DNA of 64,000 nt, taken from positions 1 to 64,000 of the forward strand of contig NZ_JAQZAT010000004.1 of NCBI RefSeq assembly GCF_028736925.1, given 5' to 3'. The stretch comes from Flavivirga sp. 57AJ16 (lineage in GTDB: Bacteria; Bacteroidota; Bacteroidia; Flavobacteriales; Flavobacteriaceae). Position 1 is the stretch's first letter; every line of letters begins with the position of its first letter. This document shows positions 18,690 through 28,444 of the stretch, piece after piece. The notes under the pieces were generated by a model. It was given only the letters and a program-made list of their open reading frames with translations. It had not been told where the DNA came from and did no database searches. The translations under genes and the position numbers were made by a program.

Positions 18690-19516
18690 CCCGCCTGCCG
18701 GACGGCTACGGTGTACCCACATCTTTTTTCAATATAAAGAACAAAAGCTTATTTCCTTTTTTACTTACTTTTCTTTGCTCGTCCAAAGAAAAGTAACAAA
18801 AGAAAAGACGCCCTTTCGAGAGGTATTTCTTCTCATGCTGTCGCCAGAGAAGAACCGGGCCCAAAACTTCGCGTCGCCCCACCGCCATGCCCAACGCCAA
18901 TGCTCCTGTTCCTCGAAGCTTTTGTGCCCTATCCTTCCGAAAGGTCGGGGACAGCCCTATGGTATTTTCCAACAGCTAGCAGAGAGACCTGAGCGCTCTA
19001 TAAAAACGGTCTGCGAGGCTGGTACGGCAAACCTATACAGAAAGCAAAGGACATAGAGCGAGTTCTTTTTATCTGTGGCTGCGACAGAAGATCATGATTT
19101 GTGTTATGCTTACATCTAACTCTCGTTATTTATTCAGACTATTGACAGGATTTCAAACCTATATTGTCTAGGGATTCTTATTCATGCTGTGTCCAATCTA
19201 TTCCATAATGTATTGGATTCGTGTGATTTTGTGCCTTTCGTGTCTTTTTTATTGATGTGTACTCACGGTAGTTCAGCTGAAGAGGGGATGAATTTTTCGA
19301 CGCCAGGAGGAAAAGAAAGGGGCGTTTGACAAATTAAACATGTAAAGAACACTCAAAAAAACAAACCCTCCGTCTGTATGTTACCACATACAGCCACCTC
19401 CCTTTTTAGCTAAAAAGGGAGGAACACGTCTCGGAAAAGCCGTTGGTACAAAGTAGATACTAATTAACTTGGTGTCATTATTTGTGGGTACACCGTAGCT
19501 GCCGGACGGGCAGGCA
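18690..19516 (+). mobile_element. Family-B repeat with nested family-C part (MITE-like)
   Basis: The left end (CTACGGTGTACCCAC at about 18706) and right end (GTGGGTACACCGTAG at about 19484) are inverted repeats, each flanked by CCTGCCGG-type sequence. Inside are the shared blocks starting CGTCCAAAGAAAAGTAAC and GACGCCCTTTCGAGAGG, a family-C segment (about 19100-19287), and two perfect hairpins (CTGTATGTTACCACATACAG, and CCTCCC with GGGAGG arms). Open frames in it also occur in the other copies and overlap on both strands; they are not convincing genes. No transposase is encoded. Confidence 0.65.
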
Positions 19517-19906
19517 GCCGAAGCACTTGGGGCCTCTCAATATGATGAAATTTCACCTTGGAAGCTTCGCTTAATAGCTTCAAACAAAAATATAAATCAG
19601 ACGAAGGCTTTCTGAAAAGTAATATATTTTGTCATTCTGAGTACTTCGACTAGGCTCAGTACAGGCTATAGCGAAGAATCTTATTGTTTTGTAAATCTAT
19701 ATATTTTGTTTTTAAGAGATGCTTCACAGCTTCGCTGCTACCTTCTTAACAAAATATATTTTGTTTCTCGGTAATATTCTGATTGACACTTTTCTGACTG
19801 CCTCAGTTACATGCTTATTCCTAACGACCTTTGCTTTTCTATTCGTTTTATAATTTAATGGTTCTTGTTCTCCTAGCAGAGATATATTTCGATGTTTCTT
19901 ATGGCT
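19517..19906. other. Intergenic region downstream of czcB, no gene seen
   Basis: Contains TATATTTTGTCATTCTGAG at 19626 and related AATATATTTTG phrases at 19685 and 19748. The first resembles the GTCATTC palindrome family. No coding frame is supported. Confidence 0.35.
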
Positions 19907-21139
19907 TCAATGTGTATGTTCTGCTTCGCTTTTCTTCATCTCTGCCATTAAATAGTAGGCACCACTTTGGGCAACTAATGTATTCTTATCGATATTCTCA
20001 ATAAAATCGAAAGCGATAAATCCGTTACTCATAGATTTTATAATCACTTCTTGGGGAGCAAACCCCCAACTGTCATCCGCTTTCTTTTCTGCAGTAAACA
20101 CATAAAATGTTTCGCCTTCTTGAAAAACAGCATCTTCCGGCAAGGCCTGTTCTAAGTTCTCATCGGTAATAATACGTGCGCTGACGTACATCCCTGGGAT
20201 CAAGTTTTTATCTTTATTTTCTATTTCTGCATGAATATGTAAGGCTTTGGGGCCTTCTTCAAAAGATTTTCCAACTGAGTAAATTTTAGCGGTCATTTCT
20301 TTATTTCCTATGGCTTCCATATTAAATTTCACCAATTGGCCATGCTTTACTTTATTCACATCTTTTTCAAACACCATTAAATCTGCATGAATATGCTCTG
20401 TATTCACAATTTCAAACATAGGTGTCTGAGGCTGCACATATTGTCCGGACTTTATTTGTACTTTTTCAATAAAACCATCTATAGGGCTCTTTATGGGCGC
20501 CACTTGAGAGATATTACCTGCTCTTATGTTTTTTGGCGAGAGGCCCAACAAGCGCAACTGACCCTCAAGACCTTTTACCAGACCTTTAGCGCTCACATAT
20601 TTTGATTGTGCTTGCTGGTAATCGCGACCGGATCCGACTTGAGCGTCATATAATTTTTTTTGACGCTTATAATCTTGTTCCAAAAAAGTAAGTTCATGAT
20701 ACGTTTGCAAATAATCGGTCTGAACAGTAATGATATCCGGGTGGCTAATATAGGCCAAGGTTTGTCCTTTTCTTACCTTATCGCCTTCAATTGTTTTAAT
20801 GCTATTCACATTGGCTCCTAGGGTTGCCGTCACGACCGCCTCATTTTGAGGTGGCACTCCTAATTGACCATTTACCTGAATAAACCCCTTCATGTTTCGT
20901 TTTACAAGTGTATCGATTTTAATGTTTAAAACAGCCATTTGTGCTTGATTCAAGACAACTTCTTCTGGATGTTCTTCATGAGCATCGACAGGGTCCAGAG
21001 TGTTTGGGTTTGTTATTGGGGACACATGATTCCCTGAGGCATCGTGGCCATGCCCATCTTTTTCTGAGTGATTTTTACAACTTGTGAGTGTTACAAGAGC
21101 CATCAAAATTGCCGAGATATATATGTTTATTTTTTTCAT
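19907..21139 (-). CDS. czcB: CzcB/CusB-like RND efflux periplasmic adaptor lipoprotein
   Basis: A 410-residue membrane-fusion protein. Lipobox LTSC is at about residue 21, followed by a His-rich segment (EKDGHGHDASGNH) that may bind metal. Then come a lipoyl/barrel-sandwich half (GDKVRKGQTLAYISHPDI), a long alpha-hairpin, the second half (APIKSPIDGFIEKVQIKSGQ) and beta-barrel domains; the C-terminus again ends in EAEHTH. It bridges the inner-membrane RND pump to the outer-membrane channel. It lies 122 bp downstream of the czcA-tolC fusion, separated by an octanucleotide tandem repeat. The metal cannot be decided from sequence (Cu/Ag, Zn, Co or Cd). Confidence 0.9.
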   Translation of the reverse strand: MKKINIYISAILMALVTLTSCKNHSEKDGHGHDASGNHVSPITNPNTLDPVDAHEEHPEEVVLNQAQMAVLNIKIDTLVKRNMKGFIQVNGQLGVPPQNEAVVTATLGANVNSIKTIEGDKVRKGQTLAYISHPDIITVQTDYLQTYHELTFLEQDYKRQKKLYDAQVGSGRDYQQAQSKYVSAKGLVKGLEGQLRLLGLSPKNIRAGNISQVAPIKSPIDGFIEKVQIKSGQYVQPQTPMFEIVNTEHIHADLMVFEKDVNKVKHGQLVKFNMEAIGNKEMTAKIYSVGKSFEEGPKALHIHAEIENKDKNLIPGMYVSARIITDENLEQALPEDAVFQEGETFYVFTAEKKADDSWGFAPQEVIIKSMSNGFIAFDFIENIDKNTLVAQSGAYYLMAEMKKSEAEHTH

Positions 21140-21145
21140 TTTTTT

Positions 21146-21277
21146 GTGGTTATGTGGTTAAAAGGTTAAACAGCTAAACGGTTAAACAATTAAACAGCTA
21201 AACAGTTAAACAATTAAACAGCTAAACGGTTAAACAATTAAACGATTAAACGATTAAACAGTTAAAAGGTTAAAAAA
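21146..21277. repeat. Octanucleotide tandem repeat between czcA and czcB
   Basis: About fifteen imperfect copies of an 8-bp unit (NNTTAAAC, for example GGTTAAAC, AATTAAAC, AGCTAAAC) fill the gap between the czcA stop and the czcB start and run into the last codons of czcA (YFLTF). The 8-bp unit is typical of slipped-strand variation, and here it would alter intergenic spacing rather than reading frame. Confidence 0.85.
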
Positions 21278-24200
21278 TATTCCAACTGGATTTTACTTTC
21301 CAAATAATCCTGGAGTATCTTCCAAGTATTAATTTCCAATTGAATGGCTGCTTTCATATTCTGAAGAAAACCTATATAATCCAAAGCGCCTTCCTTATAG
21401 GATAAGCTCGCTCCATGCCGTTGCTCTATAGCCAATGGCAGGGCTTCATTTTTATAATATTGCCAACTGGCCTCTAACTGTTCATATTTTGAAAGCATCG
21501 CATAAAAAGTACTTTCAAACTGTGCTTGTTTGACCCTATTTTCTTGTTCTATAATGGCCTTATTAATTTTTGAAGCTTTAGATGTTCCTTTTGCCTTGTT
21601 AAATACCAATGGCATTTTTATACCCATTTGAAAACTATTAAATCCGGATTGACCTGCTATTTTTTGAAATCCATATTGGGCAGATAACTTCGGTAAAAAT
21701 TGGGCATTAGCCACTTTTTGCTGGGCTTTTGCAACATCCAATTGATTTTCCCATAATTTAAAAAGGGCATGGTCTTTCAAGCTTGTTTCATTAATCAAGA
21801 GGGTACTATCCATGGCATCAAATGATGTTGATGGCACCTCATACCATGTATCTGTAAATAACCACTGATTCAATTCCTGTAATGCCGTTTTATAAGACAC
21901 TAGCGCTTGTTCCTTTTTAAGCGCGATCCATTTTCCTTGATTCTTGGTGGCACTGTATTCCAGTTTTGAAATGGCTTCTGTTTCAAAACGCAAGTCTATG
22001 GCTTTATTCAATCCAGAAAACATAGCAAGTATCTCCTTATAAGACTCAACTATTTTCTTAGTGGTATAAGCCTTTGCCCAAGCTGTTTGAACTTTTTGCT
22101 TTAGGCTTAAAGTGCTTAATTCCACGTTCGTTTTGGCAAGTTTAATATAGGCATTCGCTAATTTATTTTTTGAAGGCATTCCGAAAACGGCAATATCACT
22201 TTGTCCAATGCCTAAAGTGGTATACGTAGCAGGGTTATTATTTCCTATGTCTTCTCCCGATGTAAAAATAGTGGTCTCACCAAAATCCCAGGCAGTAGTT
22301 TTTAATGCTTTCTCCTTTTCCACAGAAAGCAGGGCTGCTTTTAAAGACGGATAGTTTTTGGATGCCATGGTAACAGCTTCCTCCATAGAAATGGTTGATT
22401 GCTGCGCTTGGGCCATTCCAAAACTAAATATTAATATAAAACTTGCTATAATGGCTTTTTTATTCCCAAAGGTCCTTGATTTTGAAAACCCCTGTTCATC
22501 ATTTTTACGTGCAATCCATTTATATAAAACGGGGATAACAAATAAGGTCAATAACGTAGATGTTAACAGACCACCAATAACCACGGTTGCTAAAGGCTGT
22601 TGCACCTCGGCCCCTGAGGATGTTGATAATGCCATGGGCAAAAACCCCAGCATATCGGTTAAGGCCGTTAATAATATGGGACGTATACGCCGTCTTGTGC
22701 CTACTCTAATACGTTCGTCAAGATCCATAACCCCTGTTTCCTTGAGTTCGTTAAACCCACTAATCAATACCAGACCATTTAATACGGCCACTCCAAAAAG
22801 CACAATAAAACCAACGCCTGCCGAGATACTGAAAGGCATACCCCGAAGCATTAATGAAAAAACACCTCCAATGGCTGCCAAAGGGATAGCCATATAAATC
22901 ATCATGGTCTGTTTAAATGATTTTAATGCCATGAAAATGAGGACAAATATGAGCCCTAATGCCATGGGAACAACCATTTTTAGTTTACTGGTAGCGCGCT
23001 CTAAATTTTCGAAAGCGCCACCATATCTCACATAATATCCTGCTGGCAAGCTTACTTCGTCTTCAATTTTTTGCTGAATTTCTTCTACCAACGATTTTAT
23101 ATCACGCCCCCTAACATTAATACCTACATAGGTCCTACGGTTGGTATTATCGCGACTTATTTGCATGGGGCCTGGTTTGTAGCTGATACTCGCGACTTCC
23201 TTCAATGGTATTTGAGCGCCACTGGGCAGCGTCACAAACAGGTTTTTAACATTATTCAGGTCCTGTCGTAATTCCTCTTTAAGACGAACCACTAAATCAA
23301 AACGTTTTTCGCCTTCAAAAATGGTTCCGGCAACACCTCCAGCAAATGCCGTTTCTATAAGCTTATTCAGTTCATTTATTTGTAAACCGTATTGGGCTAT
23401 TTTACTTCTATTGTAACGAATGGTAATTTGTGGTTGGCCAGAAGTCGCTTCTACTTTCATATCTGCAACACCATCGACAGTGGCTACTATTTTACCAATC
23501 TCTTCGGCTTTTTTTGCCAGCATATCCAAATCGTCGCCATAAAGCTTCACGGCTATATCTTCACGAACGCCTGTAATCAATTCATTAAAACGCATTTCGA
23601 TAGGCTGTGTAAATTCATAATTTACGCCAGGAACCTGCTCTATCATGGCTTTTATTTTATCAATAAGTGCTTCTTTGGTCATATGGCCAGTCCATTCATT
23701 TTGAGGTTTCAGAATGACAAAGACATCTGCAATATCCATAGGCATAGGGTCTGTTGGCACTTCTGCAACACCTATCCTACTTATCACATCGATAACTTCT
23801 GGAAAATGCTGTTTTATTATCTTTTCAATTTTTGTGGTTGTTTCTATCGTTTCCGTTAATGAACTTCCTGGTTTTAAGATAGCGTGAAAGGCCAAGTCGC
23901 CCTCATCCAATTGCGGCATAAACTCCCCGCCCATTCTAGTAAAGGCAAACACGGCCAATGCAAGTAATACAACAGATGAAACCATGACCATTTTTCCTTT
24001 TCCCAAAGCCTTTACCAATAAGTTTTCATACTTGTCCTCCAACCCATGTACGAGGCGGTCTCCCCAATATCTTTTTTCTGTTTTGGGCACTTTTAAAAAT
24101 ACCGCCGTCATCATTGGCACATATGTTAAACACAATACCATGGCTCCAATCATAGCAAAACTAAAAGTCAAGGCCATAGGTATAAACATTTTTCCTTCTA

Positions 24201-25605
24201 CGCCTTCTAAAGCTAGAATAGGCAAGAAGACGATAAGAATAATGAATTGCCCAAAGAAAGCCGTATTCATCATTTTTGATGACGCACTGTATGCCATGTC
24301 ATCCCTATCTTTTGCCGTCATAGCCCCCGTTTTTTTAATCCGTTGGTAGATAAGAAAAACGGTGCTTTCCACAATAATTACGGCACCGTCAACAATAATT
24401 CCAAAATCAATGGCTCCCAAACTCATTAAGTTTGCCCAAACATCAAAAACATTCATGAGGATAAAAGCAAAGAGTAATGATAATGGAATGGTTGAAGCCA
24501 CTATTAATCCGCCCCTCCAGTTTCCTAAGAAAAACACCAAAATAAAAATGACGATAAGCGCTCCTTCTATCAGGTTATTCTTCACAGTAGACGTTGTATT
24601 TTCTATAAGATTACTTCTATCTAAAAAGGGTTTAATGGTTACGCCTTCTGGTAAAGATTTTTGAATATCGGCCATTCTACTGGTAACACTTTTAATAACA
24701 GCATTTGTACTAGCGCCTTTTAGCATTAAAATCATACCTCCAACAGCTTCTCCTTCTCCATTTTTGGTTAACGCCCCATATCGGGTCGCTTTGCCAAATT
24801 GCACCGTTCCTATATCTTTAACAGTAATGGGGATCCCTTCTCTATTGGTCACTACCATATTTTTAATATCATCCAAAGTGCGAGCTAGACCTTCTCCCCT
24901 AATAAAATTCGCTTGATGGTTCTTCTCAATATAGGCACCGCCCGTGTTTTGGTTATTATTTTCCAGTGCACTATACACATCACTAATAGTCAACCCAATG
25001 GCATTCAACTCATTCGGGTCTATAGTGACTTCATACTGTTTAACACGTCCGCCAAAGGCGTTCACTTCTACAACGCCAGGAACCATGGCCATTTGCCTGC
25101 GAATGATCCAATCTTGTATGGTACGCAGTTCTATGGCATCATATTGATCTTTAAACCCTGGGGCCACTTCTAGGGTATATTGATAAATCTCTCCTAAGCC
25201 TGTTGAGATGGGGCCCATAAAAGGGTCACCAAAGCCTTCTGGAATATTGGCCTTAATTTCGTTTAACTTTTCAGATACTAATTGCCGTGGCAAATAGGTA
25301 TCTAAATCGTCACTAAAAACAACCGTTACTACCGAAAGCCCAAATCGTGAAATGGATCTTATTTCTGTCACTTGCGGAAGGTTTGCTACGGCAATTTCTA
25401 CGGGGTAGGTAATAAATTGTTCGATGTCTTCTGTCCCTAGATTAGGTGCCTGGGTAATAATCTGTACTTGATTATTGGTAATGTCCGGAACAGCATCTAC
25501 AGGCACTTGTTTAACACTGTAAATGCCTCCAATGATTAATGCGAGTGTAAACAATCCAATAACAAATTTGTTATGGATCGAAAACTTGATAAGTTTATTT
25601 ATCAT
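21262..25605 (-). CDS. czcA: CzcA/CusA heavy-metal RND pump fused to a TolC-like outer-membrane domain
   Basis: A 1447-residue protein. Residues 1 to about 1035 are a complete heavy-metal RND transporter: signal-like first helix, two large periplasmic loops, 12 predicted membrane helices, and the DFGIIVDGAVIIVE motif of helix 4. After a linker (SRTFGNKKA) there is a second signal-like helix ending FGMAQAQQ, then about 400 residues of outer-membrane efflux (TolC/CzcC) type with long coiled helices. The domain order is therefore inner-membrane pump plus channel. Such fusions are known in Bacteroidota. How the channel half reaches the outer membrane, by processing at the internal signal or otherwise, is not shown by sequence. 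The gene is downstream of a His-rich exported protein and upstream of czcB. Confidence 0.9.
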   Translation of the reverse strand: MINKLIKFSIHNKFVIGLFTLALIIGGIYSVKQVPVDAVPDITNNQVQIITQAPNLGTEDIEQFITYPVEIAVANLPQVTEIRSISRFGLSVVTVVFSDDLDTYLPRQLVSEKLNEIKANIPEGFGDPFMGPISTGLGEIYQYTLEVAPGFKDQYDAIELRTIQDWIIRRQMAMVPGVVEVNAFGGRVKQYEVTIDPNELNAIGLTISDVYSALENNNQNTGGAYIEKNHQANFIRGEGLARTLDDIKNMVVTNREGIPITVKDIGTVQFGKATRYGALTKNGEGEAVGGMILMLKGASTNAVIKSVTSRMADIQKSLPEGVTIKPFLDRSNLIENTTSTVKNNLIEGALIVIFILVFFLGNWRGGLIVASTIPLSLLFAFILMNVFDVWANLMSLGAIDFGIIVDGAVIIVESTVFLIYQRIKKTGAMTAKDRDDMAYSASSKMMNTAFFGQFIILIVFLPILALEGVEGKMFIPMALTFSFAMIGAMVLCLTYVPMMTAVFLKVPKTEKRYWGDRLVHGLEDKYENLLVKALGKGKMVMVSSVVLLALAVFAFTRMGGEFMPQLDEGDLAFHAILKPGSSLTETIETTTKIEKIIKQHFPEVIDVISRIGVAEVPTDPMPMDIADVFVILKPQNEWTGHMTKEALIDKIKAMIEQVPGVNYEFTQPIEMRFNELITGVREDIAVKLYGDDLDMLAKKAEEIGKIVATVDGVADMKVEATSGQPQITIRYNRSKIAQYGLQINELNKLIETAFAGGVAGTIFEGEKRFDLVVRLKEELRQDLNNVKNLFVTLPSGAQIPLKEVASISYKPGPMQISRDNTNRRTYVGINVRGRDIKSLVEEIQQKIEDEVSLPAGYYVRYGGAFENLERATSKLKMVVPMALGLIFVLIFMALKSFKQTMMIYMAIPLAAIGGVFSLMLRGMPFSISAGVGFIVLFGVAVLNGLVLISGFNELKETGVMDLDERIRVGTRRRIRPILLTALTDMLGFLPMALSTSSGAEVQQPLATVVIGGLLTSTLLTLFVIPVLYKWIARKNDEQGFSKSRTFGNKKAIIASFILIFSFGMAQAQQSTISMEEAVTMASKNYPSLKAALLSVEKEKALKTTAWDFGETTIFTSGEDIGNNNPATYTTLGIGQSDIAVFGMPSKNKLANAYIKLAKTNVELSTLSLKQKVQTAWAKAYTTKKIVESYKEILAMFSGLNKAIDLRFETEAISKLEYSATKNQGKWIALKKEQALVSYKTALQELNQWLFTDTWYEVPSTSFDAMDSTLLINETSLKDHALFKLWENQLDVAKAQQKVANAQFLPKLSAQYGFQKIAGQSGFNSFQMGIKMPLVFNKAKGTSKASKINKAIIEQENRVKQAQFESTFYAMLSKYEQLEASWQYYKNEALPLAIEQRHGASLSYKEGALDYIGFLQNMKAAIQLEINTWKILQDYLESKIQLEYFLTF

Positions 25606-26145
25606 AAAAATTTTATTAATTCAATTATAAATATGTTTTATGTGAATAATGGGTAAGAATTTTGAGCTTTTAGAATACTTCGGCTACGCTCAATGTCATT
25701 AAGTTAAGGCCGGAATGTCAGTCTGAGCGCAGTCGAAGACCAATTGGAGTTCTAGTTTTTATTAGCATTTCGACTGCGCTCAATGTGACAAATAAAGACC
25801 AAATTCCCTTAACTTAATGACATTGGGCTACGCTATACATAACAAAGCACTGTTCATCAGAAACACAAATGTGTCTTGTTTGTTGAAATTTATTTCTAAT
25901 TCACGTTTAGCTAGAGTATTAAACCTGTGATTTGATATACTCTCGATACACCTTGGCGTAGCACTAGCTTTGAAGTATTATTCAACAGCCCTTCGACTGC
26001 GCTCAGGGAGACAGTAGCGTTATCATTTCCATACGCTAGTTAAAATTTTAACACGAGTCTTGAAATAGCACTACATGACTTAAACATTATTCACGTTATT
26101 TTATTAAAACGTATCAGGATATAGGTATCCTCAAAAAAAATTGAA
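25606..26145. other. czcA upstream region with a family-D palindrome
   Basis: 25691-25825 is a complete family-D element: CAATGTCATTAAGTTAAGG at the left and CCTTAACTTAATGACATTG at the right, with the CAGTCTGAGCGCAGTCG phrase inside. The rest has no recognised gene. Confidence 0.6.
25691..25825. repeat. Family-D palindromic element
   Basis: A 135-bp element with terminal inverted repeats of about 19 bp (AATGTCATTAAGTTAAGG). Internal phrases GCGCAGTCGAAGACCAATTGG and ATTTCGACTGCGCTCAATG are also mutually complementary in part. Other copies: 32469-32604, 44698-44845 and a half copy at 16089-16164. Confidence 0.75.
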
Positions 26146-26478
26146 TTATACCCGAGGGGGTTGAAAAAGGCGGTCTAAAAAGTTATAAGAGTGACCCTTT
26201 TTATATGAAAATATTGGTTTTTTGAATTCAGGTGAAAAATCAAGTTGAAACTCGAACTTAGTAGGCGTGAACACATTGGTAATACTCATATCTACACAAT
26301 GATGGTGATGGCTTGAATTCTTTTCATCCTCATTATCATCTTGATGTTGTTCCTCTAGTCCTAGGTTATCAAAACGCTCAAAACTATCGCAATGTGTACC
26401 AACAACGACAACATCTACATGCTCCCGCATGGGGGATGTAATAATTAATGCAGCCAATATAAGTACGATACATTTCAT
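26146..26478 (-). CDS. Small exported His-rich protein of a metal-efflux operon
   Basis: A 110-residue protein with an N-terminal hydrophobic stretch (IVLILAALIITSPM), an acidic/His central segment (QHQDDNEDEKNSSHHHHC) and a C-terminus ending RLFQPPRV. Small proteins of this layout (hydrophobic start, His/Cys patch, end in QPPxV) often precede CzcCBA-type genes in Bacteroidota; it resembles the family I know as DUF6660, but I cannot confirm that. The His-Cys cluster suggests metal binding or sensing. It sits about 540 bp upstream of czcA, with a palindromic repeat between them. Confidence 0.6.
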   Translation of the reverse strand: MKCIVLILAALIITSPMREHVDVVVVGTHCDSFERFDNLGLEEQHQDDNEDEKNSSHHHHCVDMSITNVFTPTKFEFQLDFSPEFKKPIFSYKKGHSYNFLDRLFQPPRV

Positions 26479-26674
26479 TAAAGCAAAGATACAAACTATC
26501 TTAAATATTAAAGTGATTTGAATGTCTAATTAACTTTTAAACGGGTTTTACGTTAATTAACCTGTCAAAAAACAGGTTTCATTTCCAAATGAAGGTTTTT
26601 TTGCACTGCATAGTAGCGTTACGAAGTAATAATTGGTATAACAAAAAGACGAAAAAAGGATGAAAAGGAACATT

Positions 26675-27188
26675 CCTGCCTGCCAGCGAGCTACGGTGTA
26701 CCCACATCTTTTTCGGTATATAAGCTAAAAGTTTTTTTACTTACTTTTAGCTCACAGATCTAATTTGATAAATAGGAGTTCGTGAATCTTCGATTTCTTT
26801 GCCCGTCCAAAGAAAAGTAACAAAAGAAAAGACGCCCTTTCGAGAGGGATTCCTTCTCACGCTATCGCTTGAGAAGAACCGAGCCCAAAACTTCGCGTCG
26901 CCCCACCACCATGGCCAACGCCAATGCTCCTGCGCTCCGAAGCTTTTGTGCTCTATCCTTCCGAAAGGTCGGGGACAGCCTAATGGCCTTTTCCCAACAA
27001 TGGGCAGAGAGACCAGACCGCACTAAAAAAAGAAAAGAACACTAAAAAAACAAACCCTCTCCTCCCTTTTTAGCCAAAAAGGGAGGAACACGTCTCGAAC
27101 AAGCCGTTGGCACAAAGTAGAAACTAATTAACATGGAGTGATTATTTGTGTTATTTGTGGGTACACCGTAGCTGCCGGCAAAGCAGGT
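26675..27188 (+). mobile_element. Family-B repeat, copy upstream of the acyltransferase gene
   Basis: A 514-bp element. Left end CTACGGTGTACCCAC (about 26691) and right end GTGGGTACACCGTAG (about 27158) are inverted repeats extended by CCTGCCTGCC-type tips. Contents include a 20-bp phrase shared with family A (GTTCGTGAATCTTCGATTTC), the CAAAGAAAAGTAACAAAAGA block, and the hairpin CCTCCC/GGGAGG. It encodes no transposase. A second copy in the same orientation lies at 28445-29024, with one gene between them. Confidence 0.7.
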
Positions 27189-27278
27189 TGCAGCCAATTG
27201 GAAAAGTTTATAAAATAGGGCTTAGAAAAGAATGGGGATATTATTTATATTTGATAAAACTTAAAAATATAGATCACA

Positions 27279-28373
27279 TTGGAAAAGAAAAGGATAGAAT
27301 CTGTCGATATTTTAAGAGGGATTACCATTGTCGCTATGATTTTGGTCAATACACCTGGGGATTGGGGCCATGTTTATCCTCTTTTATTACATGCCGAATG
27401 GCATGGGCTAACGCCAACAGATTTAATTTTTCCCTTTTTTTTATTCATTGTTGGTATTTCGATCTATTTCGCTTACAAAAATAAACCGAACAGTAAATCC
27501 GTCTACAAAAAAATAACGGTTAGAAGCCTAAAATTGATTGGGCTAGGGTTATTTCTCAACTTGTTTTTACCCTATTTCCCTTTTGTTTCTGATTTTGAGA
27601 CCTTACGGTTCCCAGGGGTACTTCAAAGAATAGGGATCGTATTTTTTATTTCGTCTGTATTGTACCTTAATTGTAATTGGAAAAGTTTGGTAACTATTTC
27701 AGCACTTATTTTAGTAGGCTATTGGTTGTTTCTTGGTTTTATGCCGTTTCCAAACCTGCATGGTGTGTCGCCAACATTTGACAGGGCCCCAAATAACTGG
27801 GCCAATTATCTGGACTTAAACCTTTTGGGCAAACATATGTGGCAACCGGATTATGATCCAGAAGGGATGATTAGTACATTACCAGCGGTTGTAACATGTG
27901 TCTCGGGCATTTTAATTGGAAAATTGTTAGATGGACTTACCAAAGTGAGGTATTTATTTTTTGTTGGACTCGGCTTATTACTTTCCGGTTATTTGTTTCA
28001 TATATACTTTCCAATAAACAAGGCACTTTGGAGTAGTAGTTTTGTTTTAGTGACTAGTGGTTGGGGCACGTTAATCCTCGCCATTATTTATTATTTAAGG
28101 GACGTCAAAAAATATAGATTCGGAACCGTATTTAAATATGTAGGCATGAATGCCATTACCATTTACTTTTTATCTAGTTTTATATCTAAATCCATGTATT
28201 TAATAAAAGTAGGGGAAGATAGCAATGTGCATGCCTGGCTTTACGAAATTATTTTTGTGCATGAATTTTTAAGTCCTAAATTTTCCTCGTTGTTATACGG
28301 CCTTACCGTGGTTTCATTTTATGTGCTTTTGGGTTATTTATTGTATAGGAAAAAGATATTCATAAAAGTTTAA
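27279..28373 (+). CDS. HGSNAT/NagX-like membrane acyltransferase family (DUF5009-like)
   Basis: A 364-residue integral membrane protein with about 10 predicted helices. It shows the family start SVDILRGITIVAMILVNTPG, the motif HAEWHGLTPTDLIFPFFLFI, and the later FGTVFKYVGMNAITIYFLS. The family includes lysosomal heparan-alpha-glucosaminide N-acetyltransferase and bacterial NagX proteins of N-acetylglucosamine loci. No ATG is available: an in-frame TAG lies 7 bp upstream of the TTG at 27279, so TTG is the likely start. The gene stands alone between two family-B repeats in the same orientation, and there are no glucosamine genes next to it. Confidence 0.8.
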   Translation: MEKKRIESVDILRGITIVAMILVNTPGDWGHVYPLLLHAEWHGLTPTDLIFPFFLFIVGISIYFAYKNKPNSKSVYKKITVRSLKLIGLGLFLNLFLPYFPFVSDFETLRFPGVLQRIGIVFFISSVLYLNCNWKSLVTISALILVGYWLFLGFMPFPNLHGVSPTFDRAPNNWANYLDLNLLGKHMWQPDYDPEGMISTLPAVVTCVSGILIGKLLDGLTKVRYLFFVGLGLLLSGYLFHIYFPINKALWSSSFVLVTSGWGTLILAIIYYLRDVKKYRFGTVFKYVGMNAITIYFLSSFISKSMYLIKVGEDSNVHAWLYEIIFVHEFLSPKFSSLLYGLTVVSFYVLLGYLLYRKKIFIKV

Positions 28374-28444
28374 GCTACATGATATGATGTCCTGCGCCAC
28401 ACGAAGGCGTGGTGTATAGAGAAGGATTTTAAAGCCCTAAACCT
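28374..28444. other. Short spacer between acyltransferase gene and repeat
   Basis: About 70 bp with an imperfect inverted pair (GCGCCACACGAAGGCGTGGTG around 28393-28414) just after the stop, which may act as a terminator. Confidence 0.35.

Noticed and set aside
18706-19056. Overlapping 88- and 93-codon ORFs on both strands
   Set aside because: They lie within a family-B repeat; near-identical frames are in the copies at 26799 and 28571 and overlap on both strands, so they are not convincing genes.
26799-27026. 75-codon ORF similar to the ones at 18775 and 28571
   Set aside because: Part of a family-B repeat; no independent support for expression.
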